Below are positions 29,881 through 40,474 of a stretch of DNA of 64,000 nucleotides, piece after piece; the stretch's first letter is position 1, and each line of letters opens with the position of its first letter. The position numbers were made by a program, and so were the translations under genes. The stretch comes from Prorocentrum cordatum (taxonomy: Eukaryota > Sar > Dinophyceae > Prorocentrales > Prorocentraceae), in the NCBI GenBank assembly GCA_963575745.1, contig CAUYUJ010009446.1:994740-1058739 (forward strand), read 5' to 3'. The notes beneath the pieces were generated by a model. It saw nothing but the letters and a program-made list of their open reading frames with translations, was not told where the DNA came from and searched no databases.

Positions 29881-31280
29881 TCACGAAGCGCACGCGCGCT
29901 TGAGGATGTCACGGATGGCCGCGTCATTAAAACGAGCAGCACGCTTGATCTGATCGTCGGTAAACTTTGACCGTTGACGCAGTGCCGAGCCGTGCTTTTC
30001 ATATATCCTGACACTCTCTTTTGCGCGCCAGCGCCCTCTATGCTGAATCGATTCGATGGGCCTTGCATGATGCAACGCGTCGTGACAAGGGCCTCCGTGC
30101 CGCAACTGGCGCGGCAACGACAAAAGGTCTCCAACCTTAGCCGACTGGGGCGCCAGCCTAAGTTTTCTCGAACTGCGGGAGAGTTAGAGGGTGGAAGAGA
30201 ATGGGTAGCTTCTGGCGCCGCGCTCGGGCCCGGAGACTCAGGAGGATCTCGGGGGCGACGCGGCGAACGGGCAAGTCGGCGCCTGCCTTCACGGTGCAAT
30301 CGAAACCCTTGTTCTTCGCGGGCTTGTCTTCGCCAAGCGGCGCCGCGACGACGGTGGCGTCGGCCGCGCGGCCTGAGGCGCGAGAGCCGAAGACGTGCCC
30401 AGGCTTGATTGCCACCATTTCGCCAGGGCGGAAGTACATATCGAAGGCTGTCACAGACGCCAACGCGACCAACAGGTCAGAGGTGGGCCCGTTGTCCAGG
30501 ATGGAGCATGTCAGCTGGATGGCCTCGAAAGGCGGCGGCCCCCGCGGGACCGCGGGCAGCTTCGCCGCCCAGCCCAGCAGAGCGTCTTTGGCTTTCTGAA
30601 ACCGTGGCTTTCCAGCTAACCATCCACGAACCTTGCACAGGCCATACAGCGCATTGCGCGCCAGGTACTGGGGTTCCCACGCGAAGAACAAGTCTTCGAA
30701 GTAGAAGTTGAGCGTCTCGTCCGCGACCTCGGGCGTAGTCAGCAAGAGGCCACGACGCTGGGCATAATCAGTCAGCTCGATCACGGCGGACTTGTACCCG
30801 TCGATCGTCGAAGGCTTCAGCGCAGCAAGCCTGAGGTAGTCGCCTGGGGCGGCTTCTCGCCGGCCCGCAGCGACGCCTCCTTGCGCAACGGCCTGCGCCC
30901 GGCGGCGCCGGGCAGCGGCGGCCGCGGGCCGCGGCACCGCCGTGCGTTTCCCCCGGCCGGCGGCCACAGTGGCCGCGCCGGCTCGGGAGCCCCGCGCTTC
31001 GGCGTAGTCAGAGGCATCGTCGTCGGCAGGCCTCGGCCGCGGCCGCCAGCGAGCTCGCTGGCCAGGCCTCGCACGGCCAGCAGAGGGCTGGCCGTCCCGC
31101 GCCCGCCAGTGCGAGGCCACTCCGCCTTGCACTGATGCGCCGCTAGCAGCGGCGCGGGCGCGGGTCAAGCGCGGTGGCCCAGCCTGGCCTCCAAAAGCGT
31201 CGAGGGCAGATCGGCGCCGTGACCCCCCGCGGCTCGTGGACTCCGGCCGCGCTCGCCAGCGCGCGCGCCCGAGCCTGGAG
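29881..31280 (-). pseudogene. Tyrosine recombinase of the DIRS-like element
   Basis: An Arg/Ala-rich linker is followed by an N-terminal core-binding-like region (LKPSTIDGYKSAVIELTDYA, about 30810), then FDMYFRPGEMVAIKPG with catalytic Arg I (about 30435). The frame ends at a stop at 30158; one base of slip near FEK (an AAAA run) restores LRLAPQSAKVGDLLSLPRQ, LRHGG (Arg II box, 30105-30091), HRGRW and VRIYEKHG with the Tyr nucleophile at 30003-30001, ending at 29881. The His normally two residues before the LRH box reads Arg. Expected role: integrate circular cDNA by site-specific recombination. Confidence 0.7.
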
Positions 31281-32252
31281 GTCATCTCGGGTCGAGCGTC
31301 CAAAGGCGCCACGAGGGGCGTCGGGCCCAGCCAGCGAAACCAGCAGCCTGCACCAGCTTGGCAGGTAAGCACCGGCCAGGGTTGTGCGCCACGTCCAGCC
31401 TCGCGTCGGGTGCCTGACTTTCCATTGCAGCACCACCCTGCGAGGGCGGCCTCCGCAGCAGCAGCGAAGTCCCACGCCGCCCAGCGCGGGGAGGCTCCCG
31501 GCGATCGCACCCGGCTTCCGAAAAGGCGCACCGAACCTGCACGAGTCGAACAGCACCTTCGGCCAAGCAAGGCGCCGCAGTTCGCGCTCCAGAGCCGGCC
31601 AGCGCCAGACCCGACTCGCGGGCGGGCCCTCGAAGGTGACGAACACGCCCAGGGCCCGGCACGGGCGCAGGATGCGGACCGCCACCAGCGCGCGGTCCGC
31701 GGGCGAGGGGTCGCGATCACCCCCCACGGGGACCCACCGCGTACAGGGCAGCCCCAAGTGGACCCACCAGATCTCGCCAGTTTTGAGCCAATGTTCAAAG
31801 AGACGCTGCACTCCGCGGTTGGTGAGGTCGCAGCGGGGCCCATACTTGGAGCCCATGGGGGGCATGATCCGAAATCCACGCTCATGTAGGGCCCCAGTAA
31901 GGTTTGCCGTCCCCGCGAAAATCTCCAAGAAAGCCTTGCGAGGAGGGCCCCGTTGGGAAACTCCTGAAAGCCCGGCGCCTGGAGCAGCACGAGGTACCTG
32001 AGGGGGCCCAGGTGGTCCAGGCTGAACGCGGGGGCCCCGTTGAGGATCTTTTGGTGGTTCACGATGTCCAGGTGAGCCCCGTTGGGGATCACGAGAAAGC
32101 ACAGGGTGTCCAGGTAGGCCACGTTGAGGAACTTCACGTGGTCCAGGGTGTCCAGGAGGCCCCAGTTGAGGAACTTCAGGTGGTCCCCGCGCGCCCGAGA
32201 GGCACTCATCTGGCCCACCGGAGCTCGGTGACCTTGGAGGCCCTTCAGCCAC
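31280..32252 (-). pseudogene. Cytosine-methyltransferase-like domain of the DIRS-like element
   Basis: In the frame from 32252, a Pro/Gly-rich linker with loose PGHP...VPQRG repeats (residues 30-105) leads into a class I methyltransferase-like domain. It shows KAFLEIFAGTANLTGAL (motif I, residue 106, about 31935), VHLGLPCTRW (PC motif IV-like, about 31750), FEGPPASRVW (ENP-like motif VI, about 31635) and FDSCRFGAPFRKPGAI (about 31540). Motif order matches C5-cytosine methyltransferases; I see no clear target-recognition domain. It may be a catalytically altered relative. It lies between RNase H and the recombinase. Confidence 0.6.
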
Positions 32253-32367
32253 GCCAGGAAGGTCACCAGCTCCTGGGGCCTACTGTGCAGCTCGTAGCAG
32301 CGCGCCGCAGCTCGGTGACCTTGGAGGCCCTTCAGCAACGCCAGGAAGGTCACCGGCCCCTGGGGCT
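32227..32367. repeat. Dispersed ~55-bp repeat, copies 2 and 3
   Basis: Two copies of CTTGGAGGCCCTTCAGC...ACGCCAGGAAGGTCACC, about 85 bp apart, matching 29497-29553. They fall in the linker between RNase H and the methyltransferase-like domain. Confidence 0.8.
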
Positions 32368-32539
32368 TCCTGGCCAGCCCGCCGCGTCGCAGCCTGATCA
32401 GGACGTTTGTCGCATCGCAACTTGTCGACACAGCAGGGAGATGTGCCAGCAGACGGAGAAGGATGAGGTGACGGTGAGAATAGGATACCGCAATTCCTGC
32501 CATCTTTTCCAGGCCCAGGAAACTCGGCCTGCTCAGTTC

Positions 32540-35064
32540 CGATCTCATGCTCGAGGGCCGCGGCAGGAGAAAAAGTAACGCTGCCCACGGCCGGCGGCGC
32601 CACGAGCGCCCGGCGGCTCCGAGCCGACGGCGCCGAGAGGGCCCCTCGCCCTCGGTGGCGCCTGGCGAGGAGCTCACCCCGGTCGGCCGCCCGGCTCCCA
32701 TGGTCCGCGACGTTGTAGATGCCAGGCGCGTGCCTCGGGCGCCAGCGGATCTCGCACGCGAAGCTAACCGCTGCCGCGCGGCGGCACTGAGCCAGCAGCT
32801 CAAAATTGGTGGCCCCCCCCTTCTCGAAGGCCAGGACCGACGACATGTTGTCGCACAAGCTGAGGACCTCCTTGCCGTGGAAGGCCACGTCGCTGGCCGC
32901 CCACAGCGGCGCGACGGCGGCCCGGGCCTCCAGCGCGTGGATCCAGCCAGGGCGCCGCCACGCCCCGCGCCGACGCTCCACCCAGCGGCTGGCGTCCAGC
33001 AGCGCCTCCGCCAGCGGCTCGGGAGGGGCCCCGATCTCCAGCTCGACGCGCCGCCTCTTCGCCGCAGCATGCCGCAGCCGAGGCGGCGTCTCGATCGGCA
33101 GCGGGTCGGACAAGTCCGCCAGGCCGGCGGCCCGCCCCTCGCACAGCTCGTCGTCGGGCGCGACCTCGACCTCGGCGGGGACGAACCGCTGACGCTCCCG
33201 CCACCGGGTGGCCGCGAGGACCTCCCAAGGCTCAAGGCGAGCCTCGCAGACGGCGTAGCCCCGCAGCGAGCTATCGGTGGTGAAGGCGACGCCGGACGGC
33301 ACGCGGCACAAGTCCGCCTCGCCAAGGAAGATGAGTCCAGCTGCAACTGCGAGCTCCCCGACGACGTCCCTCGGCAGCCGCGAGACGGGAGCCAGGTAGC
33401 CGCCCCCGATGAACGTGTAGCAGGCCCCCAGCACGCTGAGTCCAGGACGCACCACAGAGAAGTAGTGCACCAGGTGACCCACGATCCGGCGCAGCTGCCA
33501 GCGAGCCAGCCACGGCTCTCGCAACACGTGGTGCAGCGCGAGATAGAGCCGCCACGCGCGCTTGGCGGTGTGCCTGAGCCGCCCGGCGCGCCCGTCGAGC
33601 ACCATGCCGAGGATGACGAGGCCCGGCTGAGCGCGTTCCAGCTCGTGCCAGCGCAGCCCGCGCCTCTCCAGCTCGGCGGTGAGCTTGTCCAGGCGGTCGT
33701 TGAGCGCCGGCGCGCTGAGCGAGACAAGATTCCCGTCGTCGACGCACGGCGCCCTGACGACGGCCTGCCCGACGAGAGTCGGGGAGCGGGCCTTGTCGAG
33801 GCACCGTCCGTCGCCGGGGAGGCCCGCCTCGGACATCGCGTCGACGAGAACCTCGTGGCAGACCCAGAGCGCCCAGCCCCAGCCCATCGGCAGCGCCGCG
33901 AAGCGCGAAGCAAGGCCAGATGACGTCGTCCGCCGAGACGGCCACGCGGCGGCCCAGCTTCTCGTCATAGATCGAGTCGAGGCCGAGCTCGTCAGCAGTG
34001 ACCTCGACGTCGAAGCACATCCAGCTGCCCCACGACGGGTCGGCGAACTGGTAGAACCCGTCCCTGAGGTCGACCGACCCCGCGCAAAGCGACTCGTAGC
34101 AGCCATCGAAGTCGGCCAAGTCCTCGGGGCTCGCGTCGACGGCGTCAAGGAGGTTGATCGAGCCAAGAGCCTCCCCCGACGCCAGCACGGTACGGGGGGG
34201 TAGCTTGTGCAGCTGGTTCGGTTGCCGAGCGTCCACGACCATGCGGATGTCCCCGTTCTTCTTTGCCACGAAGAACGTGCTGACGCATGCCTTCCGTCGA
34301 GCCCGCCCGCCCACCTGACCCCGCGCTGCCAGCCTCCGAAGGAAGTCAACGAGCCGAGATCGGTTGCGAGGGTCTCGCGGGTTGAGAAGAGGGTCCCAGT
34401 ACGGCTCGACGATGACCTCGTCCTCGGGAATGCTGGCCCTGGGCCGCGCGACGTCGGCGTCAAAATTTCCCAGCGTCTCGACGACGCGTCGAGGCGCGAC
34501 CTCGCGAAGGGGTCGCGGTCCAGCACCGGCAGGACCACGGAGCACATTGAGCTTATCAGCATCATAATCGCGACGAGCGGACGCCTCGCCCATGCTCGAG
34601 TAGAGATCTTTGCACTTGAGGAGCTCCTGGAGGGCTCCAGCACAGTCCATGTCTTTCGGCCTGTCGCCGAAGCCGCGGATGCGACGTCGGACTCGCTTGA
34701 TGACCGACTCCTGCGCGGTAGTCGGCCGATGCTTGCCAGGCGCCCGAGGCTCGAGGCGCCCCCCAGCTCGCGCGGCCGCCAACGCATTGAGCGCGCCCAG
34801 GGTCTCCAGGGACCGGTGATCGCGATCGTCGGCACGGGCAGCGCGCTGAGCCAGATACCGAGGCAAAGCGGCACGTTCTCCACAATGAGGACGGCGAAAG
34901 AACTCGTGGCCCTGCGGCAGAGGAAACAAAACTGCGGACGAAGTCCGGCCCTCGGAGGAGACCCCCTCGGAGGGATGCCCGGCCCAGCTCGCATCCGCGG
35001 CTGCGTCGCCAGGGCCAGACCGAGTGAGGCCAGGCGGAAAGCCCAGCCAAGGTGGCGCCACCAT
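32540..35064 (-). pseudogene. Reverse transcriptase and RNase H of the DIRS-like element
   Basis: RT begins in one frame (35064 downward): CVSTFFVAKKNGDIRMVVDA (about 34290-34230), motif A SVDLRDGFYQF (about 34085-34050). Near 33905 the frame changes and continues LPMGWGWALWVCHEVLVDAM (motif B region), motif C CVDDGNLV (about 33745-33720), then a DIRS-type RNase H: VAFTTDSSLRGYAV (about 33290), LSLCDNMSSVL (about 32860) and NVADHGSR (about 32715). All catalytic Asp positions appear present; the frameshift near 33905 breaks the ORF. Function: cDNA synthesis and RNA removal. Confidence 0.75.
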
Positions 35065-35071
35065 GGCGCCG

Positions 35072-36234
35072 TCAGCCCTGATCCTTCCCGGCGGACTTGG
35101 CCTTGGCGATCGCCTTGATCTTTGGATCCGCCTTGGGGCCCCTCTCCCTGTCGTCGCCCTGCCTCTCGTACTTCTTCGCCTCCGACTCCTGCCCCTCGCG
35201 GTGCAGGCGCTCCTGCTTCGAGATGATGCCCTGCGACTTCTGCCCCTCGGCGACGAACGCGTCGAACTTCGACGCCGCGACGCCTCCGCTCTCGCCCAAG
35301 GAGCTGCTCAGCATCAGGCCGAGCCCCTCGAAGCTCGCGTGGCGCGGGCACCTCTTCACGGCCCGCTAGATCTGCAGCACCTTCCGCCCCAGCAACTCGA
35401 GCGACGCTAGTTTGGACGGGTCCGCGAGATCGCAAGTCACGGCGTGGTGCAGCACGTTCAGCAAGCGCCGCGCCCCCTGCGCTACGGAGGCGCACCGCGA
35501 CGCCCCCGACTCCGAGACCCAGCGCCCCCAGTAGGACGTGAGGGTGAGGCCCGACGCGAGGGCCGCCGTCAGCAGCTCGGGGAGCGCCTTCGGCCCCCGA
35601 AAGGGCCAGTCGTCGCTGTCGATCGAGCTCATCTTCGCGATCGCCTCCGCGAGCGACACGGGGGGCCGCGCTTCCGCCTCGTCAGCGGCAAAATTCGCGG
35701 ATCGCGGCCCGGGCCCCTCCGCTTCTCGGCTCGCCACTCCCCCTCGTCGCCCGGCTGCGCGTTCTCCGCTGAGACCCAGTCCTCCTCTTCGTTGAGCATC
35801 GCGGTGCCGACCGCGTCGCGCGAGATCAACCGCTCGGGGTTCCCGACGAGGTGGATGTCCAGCTCCTTGCCGAACTCGGACGAGCCTGGGTCCGAAACGA
35901 TCCACCGCGGCGCGATGGCGCCCGGGGCGGCGGGGGGCGCCGGGGCGCCCATGACCGCCGCCAGCCCGCGCGCCTCGACCCTGAGCGCCTCGATGTCGTC
36001 GTCGCTCTGGCCCCCGAACGCGTAGACCTGGCCTCGGACGCGGGCAGGAAACGCGGACGCGCGGCGGAGGGCCACGACCATGTGCCCGCTGAGGTCCAGC
36101 ACGAGGACCTCCCCATCCGGGCTGGCCGCCACCCAGACGCCGGGGCTCAGCTGTGCGATCAGCAGCCGATGGTGCCATCTGAAGTTCGGGTCGTCGTCGA
36201 AGTTCATGCACACCTGTGACTCTGGCACGTCCAA
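35072..36234 (-). pseudogene. Gag-like N-terminal protein of the DIRS-like element
   Basis: Starts near 36234 (MNFDDDPNFRWHHRLLIAQL follows) with GQVYAFGGQSDDDIEALR. Near 35700 the frame shifts to KMSSIDSDDWPFRGPKAL and continues to LELLGRKVLQI, TAG at 35366-35368, then in the same frame AVKRCPRHASFEGLGLMLSS and a charged Lys/Glu-rich tail to 35072. I infer a structural or gag-like role from its place before RT; no domain is identified. The TAG and frameshift make it a broken copy. Confidence 0.55.
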
Positions 36235-36239
36235 CCCAG

Positions 36240-36660
36240 AAGGTCGGCGATGATTAAGTTAGCGGCGCCGGACTAAGTTAAGCGCGCCGGGCTAACGCGA
36301 ACGTCGCTGGACTATTTTAAGCGACCGTGTGTTATGTAGATGTTCAAGTGTTTGTACTACAACTCATAATTCATACATGCTTACATACCATATGTACACA
36401 TTGCATACTCCACATGTATTTATGTCATATGCAGTATAGGTGGCAGATGTGGAATACGATATACAACACACGATACAAGAATGTATGTACATATGTTACA
36501 ACATACAATATGTACATATGTAGACATAACATGTTGATCTCACATGTACCATATAGATTTCGCATGTATGTCTTTCCACCCGCTTTATGCGATTGTATGT
36601 ATACACCATTTATGAAACGCACATTATGTTAATACTTCGAGATAGCTTACTGGTATCTTC
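36240..36660. other. AT-rich island, no gene
   Basis: Begins with three imperfect repeats of GGACTAAGTTAAGCG (36240-36325), then about 330 bp of AT-rich sequence with repeated ACATATGTACAT-type motifs. Composition is strikingly different from the GC-rich surroundings. Adjacent to the DIRS-like 5' end. Confidence 0.6.
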
Positions 36661-37130
36661 CACGCGCTGTTCAAATTTCGGCACGCCCCGCGCGCGTTTC
36701 GAGGCGCCGCACCGTTTGTTCAAAGTTCGGCATCGCAGAGGCACGATTGTTCGCGTTTGCCATGCGCGGCGCGTTATTTCCAAACGGCCACCGCGAAGCA
36801 ATGCCATTGTATTAAGAAGTTGAAGGCTGATAGGGAAGGAATAAATTGTTGGCGTGTTCGTCGGTTGATGTGTTGATTGCTTGACTGACTTGCGAGCTGC
36901 GTTCCTTTTGTCGCGGTTGGTTGGTCGGGTGATCGGTTGGGCGTCCGCGGCGCTGAGGCGAGAAAACCATTCCAAGTAGCTAATGCCCTCGATCCGTGTA
37001 AACGTTGCAAGCATCCAGATCTCGAAACAGACATTCAAGGAAGCATCGAGCGAACAAGGGTTTGCCGACGCGTCGCCGACAGCTCTACAATGATTGATTC
37101 AGGAAACGGGCCTTCTTCCTCATTCCTTCT
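36661..37130. other. No gene recognised
   Basis: Mid-GC sequence; the ORFs on both strands lack motifs. Confidence 0.4.
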
Positions 37131-37350
37131 CCTCACCTGATCCTCATCCTCCTGATCCTTCTCCTCGCCTGATCCTCCCCCTCCTCATCCTCCTCTTTAT
37201 CCTCATCCTTCTCCTCGCCTAGATCCTTCTCATCGCGTGGCCCCTCCTCCTCCCCCCATCGTGCGTTTCCCCTTCCCTCTCCTCCGCCGTCTCCTCATCC
37301 TTCTACTCTTTCATCTCATCCTTATCCCTCTTCCTCCTCCCCCCTGCCGC
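37131..37350. repeat. CTCCTGATCC-type pyrimidine repeat
   Basis: Irregular TCCTCATCC and CTCCTCGCCTGATCC motifs. Confidence 0.65.
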
Positions 37351-37644
37351 TTGCGACGTCTCGGCGACGCATTGACTGGCGGCGCCCCGCGCGCGGGCGC
37401 ACGCCCCGGCGATCCACCCCGAGCAGCGCTGCAAACAATACCAGGCCCGCACGAAGGAGGACAGATAACGAGGTCGAGGAGGAGGGGGGGGGGATCTCTC
37501 GAGGCTTCTGACCAGACAATTGGGCTCGTCGGCGGGCGAAGGCGCGCAGCCCCGAGACTTCTGCTCGGGCGCCTGCGCTCGTCGGATTGCTAACCATTGC
37601 GCTCTTGCGCGTCGCCGCCGCGCCTCCCAGGGTTCTCACCCGCT

Positions 37645-37985
37645 CCCGCGTCAGCATCATCAGCAGCATCATCATCATCGTCGTCAGTATCAGCAGTATC
37701 ACCAGTAGCATCATCATAATCACCATCAACATCATCACCATCATCATCATCAGCATCATCATCAACATGATCATCATGAGCACCATCATCATCATCAACA
37801 GCATCATCGGCATCATCATCATCAGACTGGATTCTAAATCGGGCTGTGTTTCACCTCGTGTTCCTCTTGGAGGTGACGCGACGGGAGGGTGGAAGGGGGG
37901 GGGGGGGGGGGGATCGGGGAGGAGGTAGAGGGGGAGGTGGAGGAGGAGGCGGAGGAGGGACAGAGAGAGGAGATGGAGGGAGAAG
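37645..37985. repeat. ATC microsatellite, then G-run and GGA tract
   Basis: ATC/AGC triplets (37645-37830), then a ~19-base G run near 37896-37913, then GGA/GAG to 37985. Ile-, Met- and Ser-rich ORFs here are artefacts. Confidence 0.85.
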
Positions 37986-38325
37986 GATCAGAGGTGGATC
38001 ATAATGCATTTGGAAAAAAGCCCCGTCGGGCCCAGGAGTCTGCGAACAACTTCTCTGAGGGGGATTGGTTGGGCGATGGGCGCCCGGGCGGCCCCCTATT
38101 GGTGATCGTGTCAAGCATTAGTTTTCCAAGTCATGACCTGGGTGGCGTTAGGGAGGCTGCTCGAGCCCTGGCTGCTGGCTCATGCCGAAAAGCACAGTCA
38201 ACGACTGGCGCAGCTGATGTGAAACGGCACTGGATCCACTGAGGATCGAGTGGAGGGAGGAAGGGGCAGACGCAAGGGCGCTAGGGCACTGCGGCTGAAA
38301 CGAGCGTTGCTGGAGATGGAATCAC
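37986..38325. other. No gene recognised
   Basis: Short overlapping ORFs only. Confidence 0.4.
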
Positions 38326-38329
38326 TCGC

Positions 38330-38440
38330 GTCGGCGCCGTCGGCGATGCGTCGGCGAAGCAGCAGCGGCGTTCAGCGATGCGTCAGCGATGCGTCAGGAT
38401 GATGCGCGATGCATCAGCGATGCGGCATCGGCGCATCGGC
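38330..38440. repeat. GCGATGCGTCA repeat
   Basis: About ten irregular copies of CAGCGATGCGTCAG-like motifs; similar motifs recur at 47205-47430. Confidence 0.7.
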
Positions 38441-38489
38441 CCGGAAGCGCCGATGGGCAGCGGGCGCGAGTCACGTAGCGTTGTCAATG

Positions 38490-38640
38490 CATCGGGAGGA
38501 GGAGGGGAAGGATAAGGGGGGGGGAGGAGGGAGGAGGATCGAGGAGGAGAAGGGGGATGAGGAGGGTCGAGGCGAGGAGGAGAAGGAGTAGGAGTGAGGA
38601 GGTGGACGAGGAGGAAGAGGATCGAGGAGGAAGAAACAAG
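38490..38640. repeat. GGA/GAG microsatellite (imperfect)
   Basis: Purine-rich GGA, GAG and GATCGAGGAGG mixture. Confidence 0.75.
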
Positions 38641-38885
38641 GGTAGCGCTGCATCGATCGCACGCTCCTGGATCTCGTTTGCGGTCTCGACCGCTCTCGGC
38701 CCCAAGCGCCCACGGTGCCCCACCGGCGCGGGGGGGGCGGAAAAACGCGGCACATCGGCCTCGGCCTGACGGTGCCAGGGGTGCATACATACGTCGTGAC
38801 TATCGTGCGTTGTCGCCCTCGCCTCTTCCCCTAGTTCCTCAGACCCCTCCTCGACTATCCCTTGATATCGCCCCTGCGGCTCCCC

Positions 38886-39659
38886 TCAGCGTGGCGCCCG
38901 TTGAAAGAACCAGGCGCCGCCAGAAAACACCTCTCGAAACAAATTGGCAAAGCGCGTGCCAAACTGTGGCGGATACACACCAGTGGCTTTGAGGCCAGAT
39001 TGCCCCTCGAACGACCCGTTCTTGGAGCGCCTCCACGCCGCGCCACGGGCACTTGCAACGTCCCAAAGATGGGAAGGCCTGGGGCGCTTGAGGTGCCTCT
39101 TAGCTACGTCCACGGGAAACGTCGTGGTCAAGTGAACAGCTTTGGGCCTAGACACGGCCTTGGCGCGCGATAAAGCACCGAGCCATGTGCAAAAGCGATG
39201 ATGCTGAGTCACTCTGGCGAGGATCTCCATGCGAGGGTGTTCGTCTAGAACGGATGTCACGAGATTCTCGTGCATATAGTGGACGCCCCTGCTCATCCGG
39301 AGAACGCCGATCCAACTCATGAAGAAGCACATGGTGTTACCCGCAGCGACAAACCCACGAGAATCGTTACCGCATCTGTCAACTGAACGCCCACTCGTCC
39401 CCCTCGAGAACCAACGGAAATTCGTGCATTCGATGCCCACCATCACCGCGCCACGGCGCGTAACGCGCATACACAAACACGCAGCCCACAACGCACCCGC
39501 CACCGTGGTGATGTCTTCCGAACAGTCATGCGCCTTATCGAACGACGAACACTTGTATCCTTTTCCGAGCCAATGCGGTGCCTGGAGCATCCATCCCAGC
39601 GGAAATATGCGTAAAATGCAAGTCCCGTCGGCAGGTGCCTGAGCTCGGGTCGCCCTCAT
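38886..39659 (-). CDS. Methyltransferase-like dinoflagellate protein, 257 aa, intact
   Basis: An uninterrupted minus-strand ORF, ATG at 39659, stop at 38886. It carries the pattern of an abundant dinoflagellate family with a degenerate C5-methyltransferase-like core: GYKCSSFDKAHDCSEDITT, then VGIECTNFRWFSRGTSGRS (at the place of the PCSSW motif; Pro replaced by Glu), HENLVTSVLDEHPRM (at the E.P.S motif) and FCTWLGALSRAKAVSRPKAV (at the G.....KP motif). The motif I glycine loop is not seen, so it may be inactive or a partial domain. No introns and no SL relic of convincing quality upstream; a TCC microsatellite begins about 10 bp upstream. Family assignment is from remembered pattern, not a search. 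Confidence 0.6.
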   Translation of the reverse strand: MRATRAQAPADGTCILRIFPLGWMLQAPHWLGKGYKCSSFDKAHDCSEDITTVAGALWAACLCMRVTRRGAVMVGIECTNFRWFSRGTSGRSVDRCGNDSRGFVAAGNTMCFFMSWIGVLRMSRGVHYMHENLVTSVLDEHPRMEILARVTQHHRFCTWLGALSRAKAVSRPKAVHLTTTFPVDVAKRHLKRPRPSHLWDVASARGAAWRRSKNGSFEGQSGLKATGVYPPQFGTRFANLFREVFSGGAWFFQRAPR

Positions 39660-39669
39660 CCCCCCTCCT

Positions 39670-39950
39670 CGCCCTCATTCCTCCTCCTCCTCGTCGGCCC
39701 TTTCCTTCGTCACCCCCCCCCCTCCTCCGCCCCATCTTCCCCCTCCCCCTCCTTATCCTCCGCCTCCTCCTCCACCTCCCCCTCATCCTCCTCCTCCTCC
39801 TCCAAGTCCTCCTCCTTCTCCTCCTCTCCTCCGCCCCCCCTCCTGTTCCTATCTCCGATCCCCCCATGACCTCTCCTCGTTCTCTCCTCCACCTCCTCCT
39901 CCTCCTTCTCCTCCCCCTCCTCCTCCTCCTCATCCTCCTCGTCCTCACCC
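39670..39950. repeat. TCC/CTC microsatellite
   Basis: About 280 bp of TCC-rich sequence with C runs, directly upstream (in minus-strand sense) of the ORF ending at 38886. Confidence 0.85.
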
Positions 39951-40053
39951 TAATCCCCCCCTGGTCTCATCAGCCGCTCCGCCGGCCCCTGGGCCCTCGG
40001 ACCCTCTCCCCCCCCCCCCGCCCACCCACCCGCCCCCGCGCGCGCGCAGCCTT

Positions 40054-40474
40054 GCTGCAATAAACGATCGGCCGTTCGGAGAGCGAACGCCGCGATCTCA
40101 AGGCTCGAAGGCTCGGGGTGTTCCTGCGAGAACGAGTCTGCCAACCGGGCGACTCGCGCGGGGATCGCCGCCGCGCCCAGCAGGGAGTTCACGCAGCTGA
40201 AATACAAAATGGTCAGCACCAGCGCCATGATGCAGAGCGTAGCTGATCGAGAAAGGTCGCCGACGGCACAATGGAAACCCGAGCCAAAGCACCCTCGCCG
40301 TTTCGACGACCTCGATGCCCCCAAGCCCAACCATCTCTGGAGATCGACCCTGCCCCAGACCCCCTCTTCGACATCGCCGAACGACGACTGCTCAGCAATC
40401 CGAGAGAGCATCGAGTTGAGACTCTCGTCCCTCCAGGCAGCGTAGGTTCTAGGATGCCCCATGTCATAGGTCCT
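40054..40474 (-). CDS. Exon of a multi-exon dinoflagellate family gene (last recognised exon)
   Basis: Minus-strand exon starting at acceptor CTACCTCAG|G (40474) and reading TYDMGHPRTYAAWRDESLN, then RIAEQSSFGDVEEGVWGRVD, a hydrophobic helix CIMALVLTILYFSCVNSLLG and ARLADSFSQEHPEPSSLEIA, to about 40054 where CAGCAAG|GC offers a GC donor. It fits after the PKHHLF exon at 41088-41190, as in an abundant dinoflagellate family in which PKHHLF...GNP.TY...DESLN occurs. The helix suggests membrane contact or a buried core. Function unknown, possibly transposon-derived. Confidence 0.5.

Larger units (their letters stand above)
29881..36234 (-). mobile_element. Decayed DIRS-like (tyrosine recombinase) retrotransposon
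   Basis: About 6.3 kb on the minus strand in the order gag-like N-terminus, RT, RNase H, Pro/Gly-rich linker, cytosine-methyltransferase-like domain, tyrosine recombinase. RT/RNase H plus a tyrosine recombinase instead of an integrase or endonuclease defines the DIRS superfamily; many DIRS elements also carry a methyltransferase, usually of the adenine type. Several frameshifts and one in-frame TAG show decay. I could not identify the terminal or split repeats, so the true ends are uncertain. Confidence 0.8.

Noticed and set aside
30158-33913. One 1251-codon protein in a single minus frame over the DIRS-like element
   Set aside because: Only its C-terminal part (tyrosine recombinase) is real; the rest is an Arg/Ser-rich shadow of the RT, RNase H and methyltransferase-like frames.
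29881-36320. Terminal repeats of the DIRS-like element from AAGTTAA motifs at 29870 and 36266
   Set aside because: Seven shared bases are not significant and the surrounding sequence does not align.
39635-39665. CCTGAGCTCGGGTCGCC as a decayed SL before the 38886-39659 ORF
   Set aside because: Placed where expected, but only about 10 of 17 bases agree; too weak to call.
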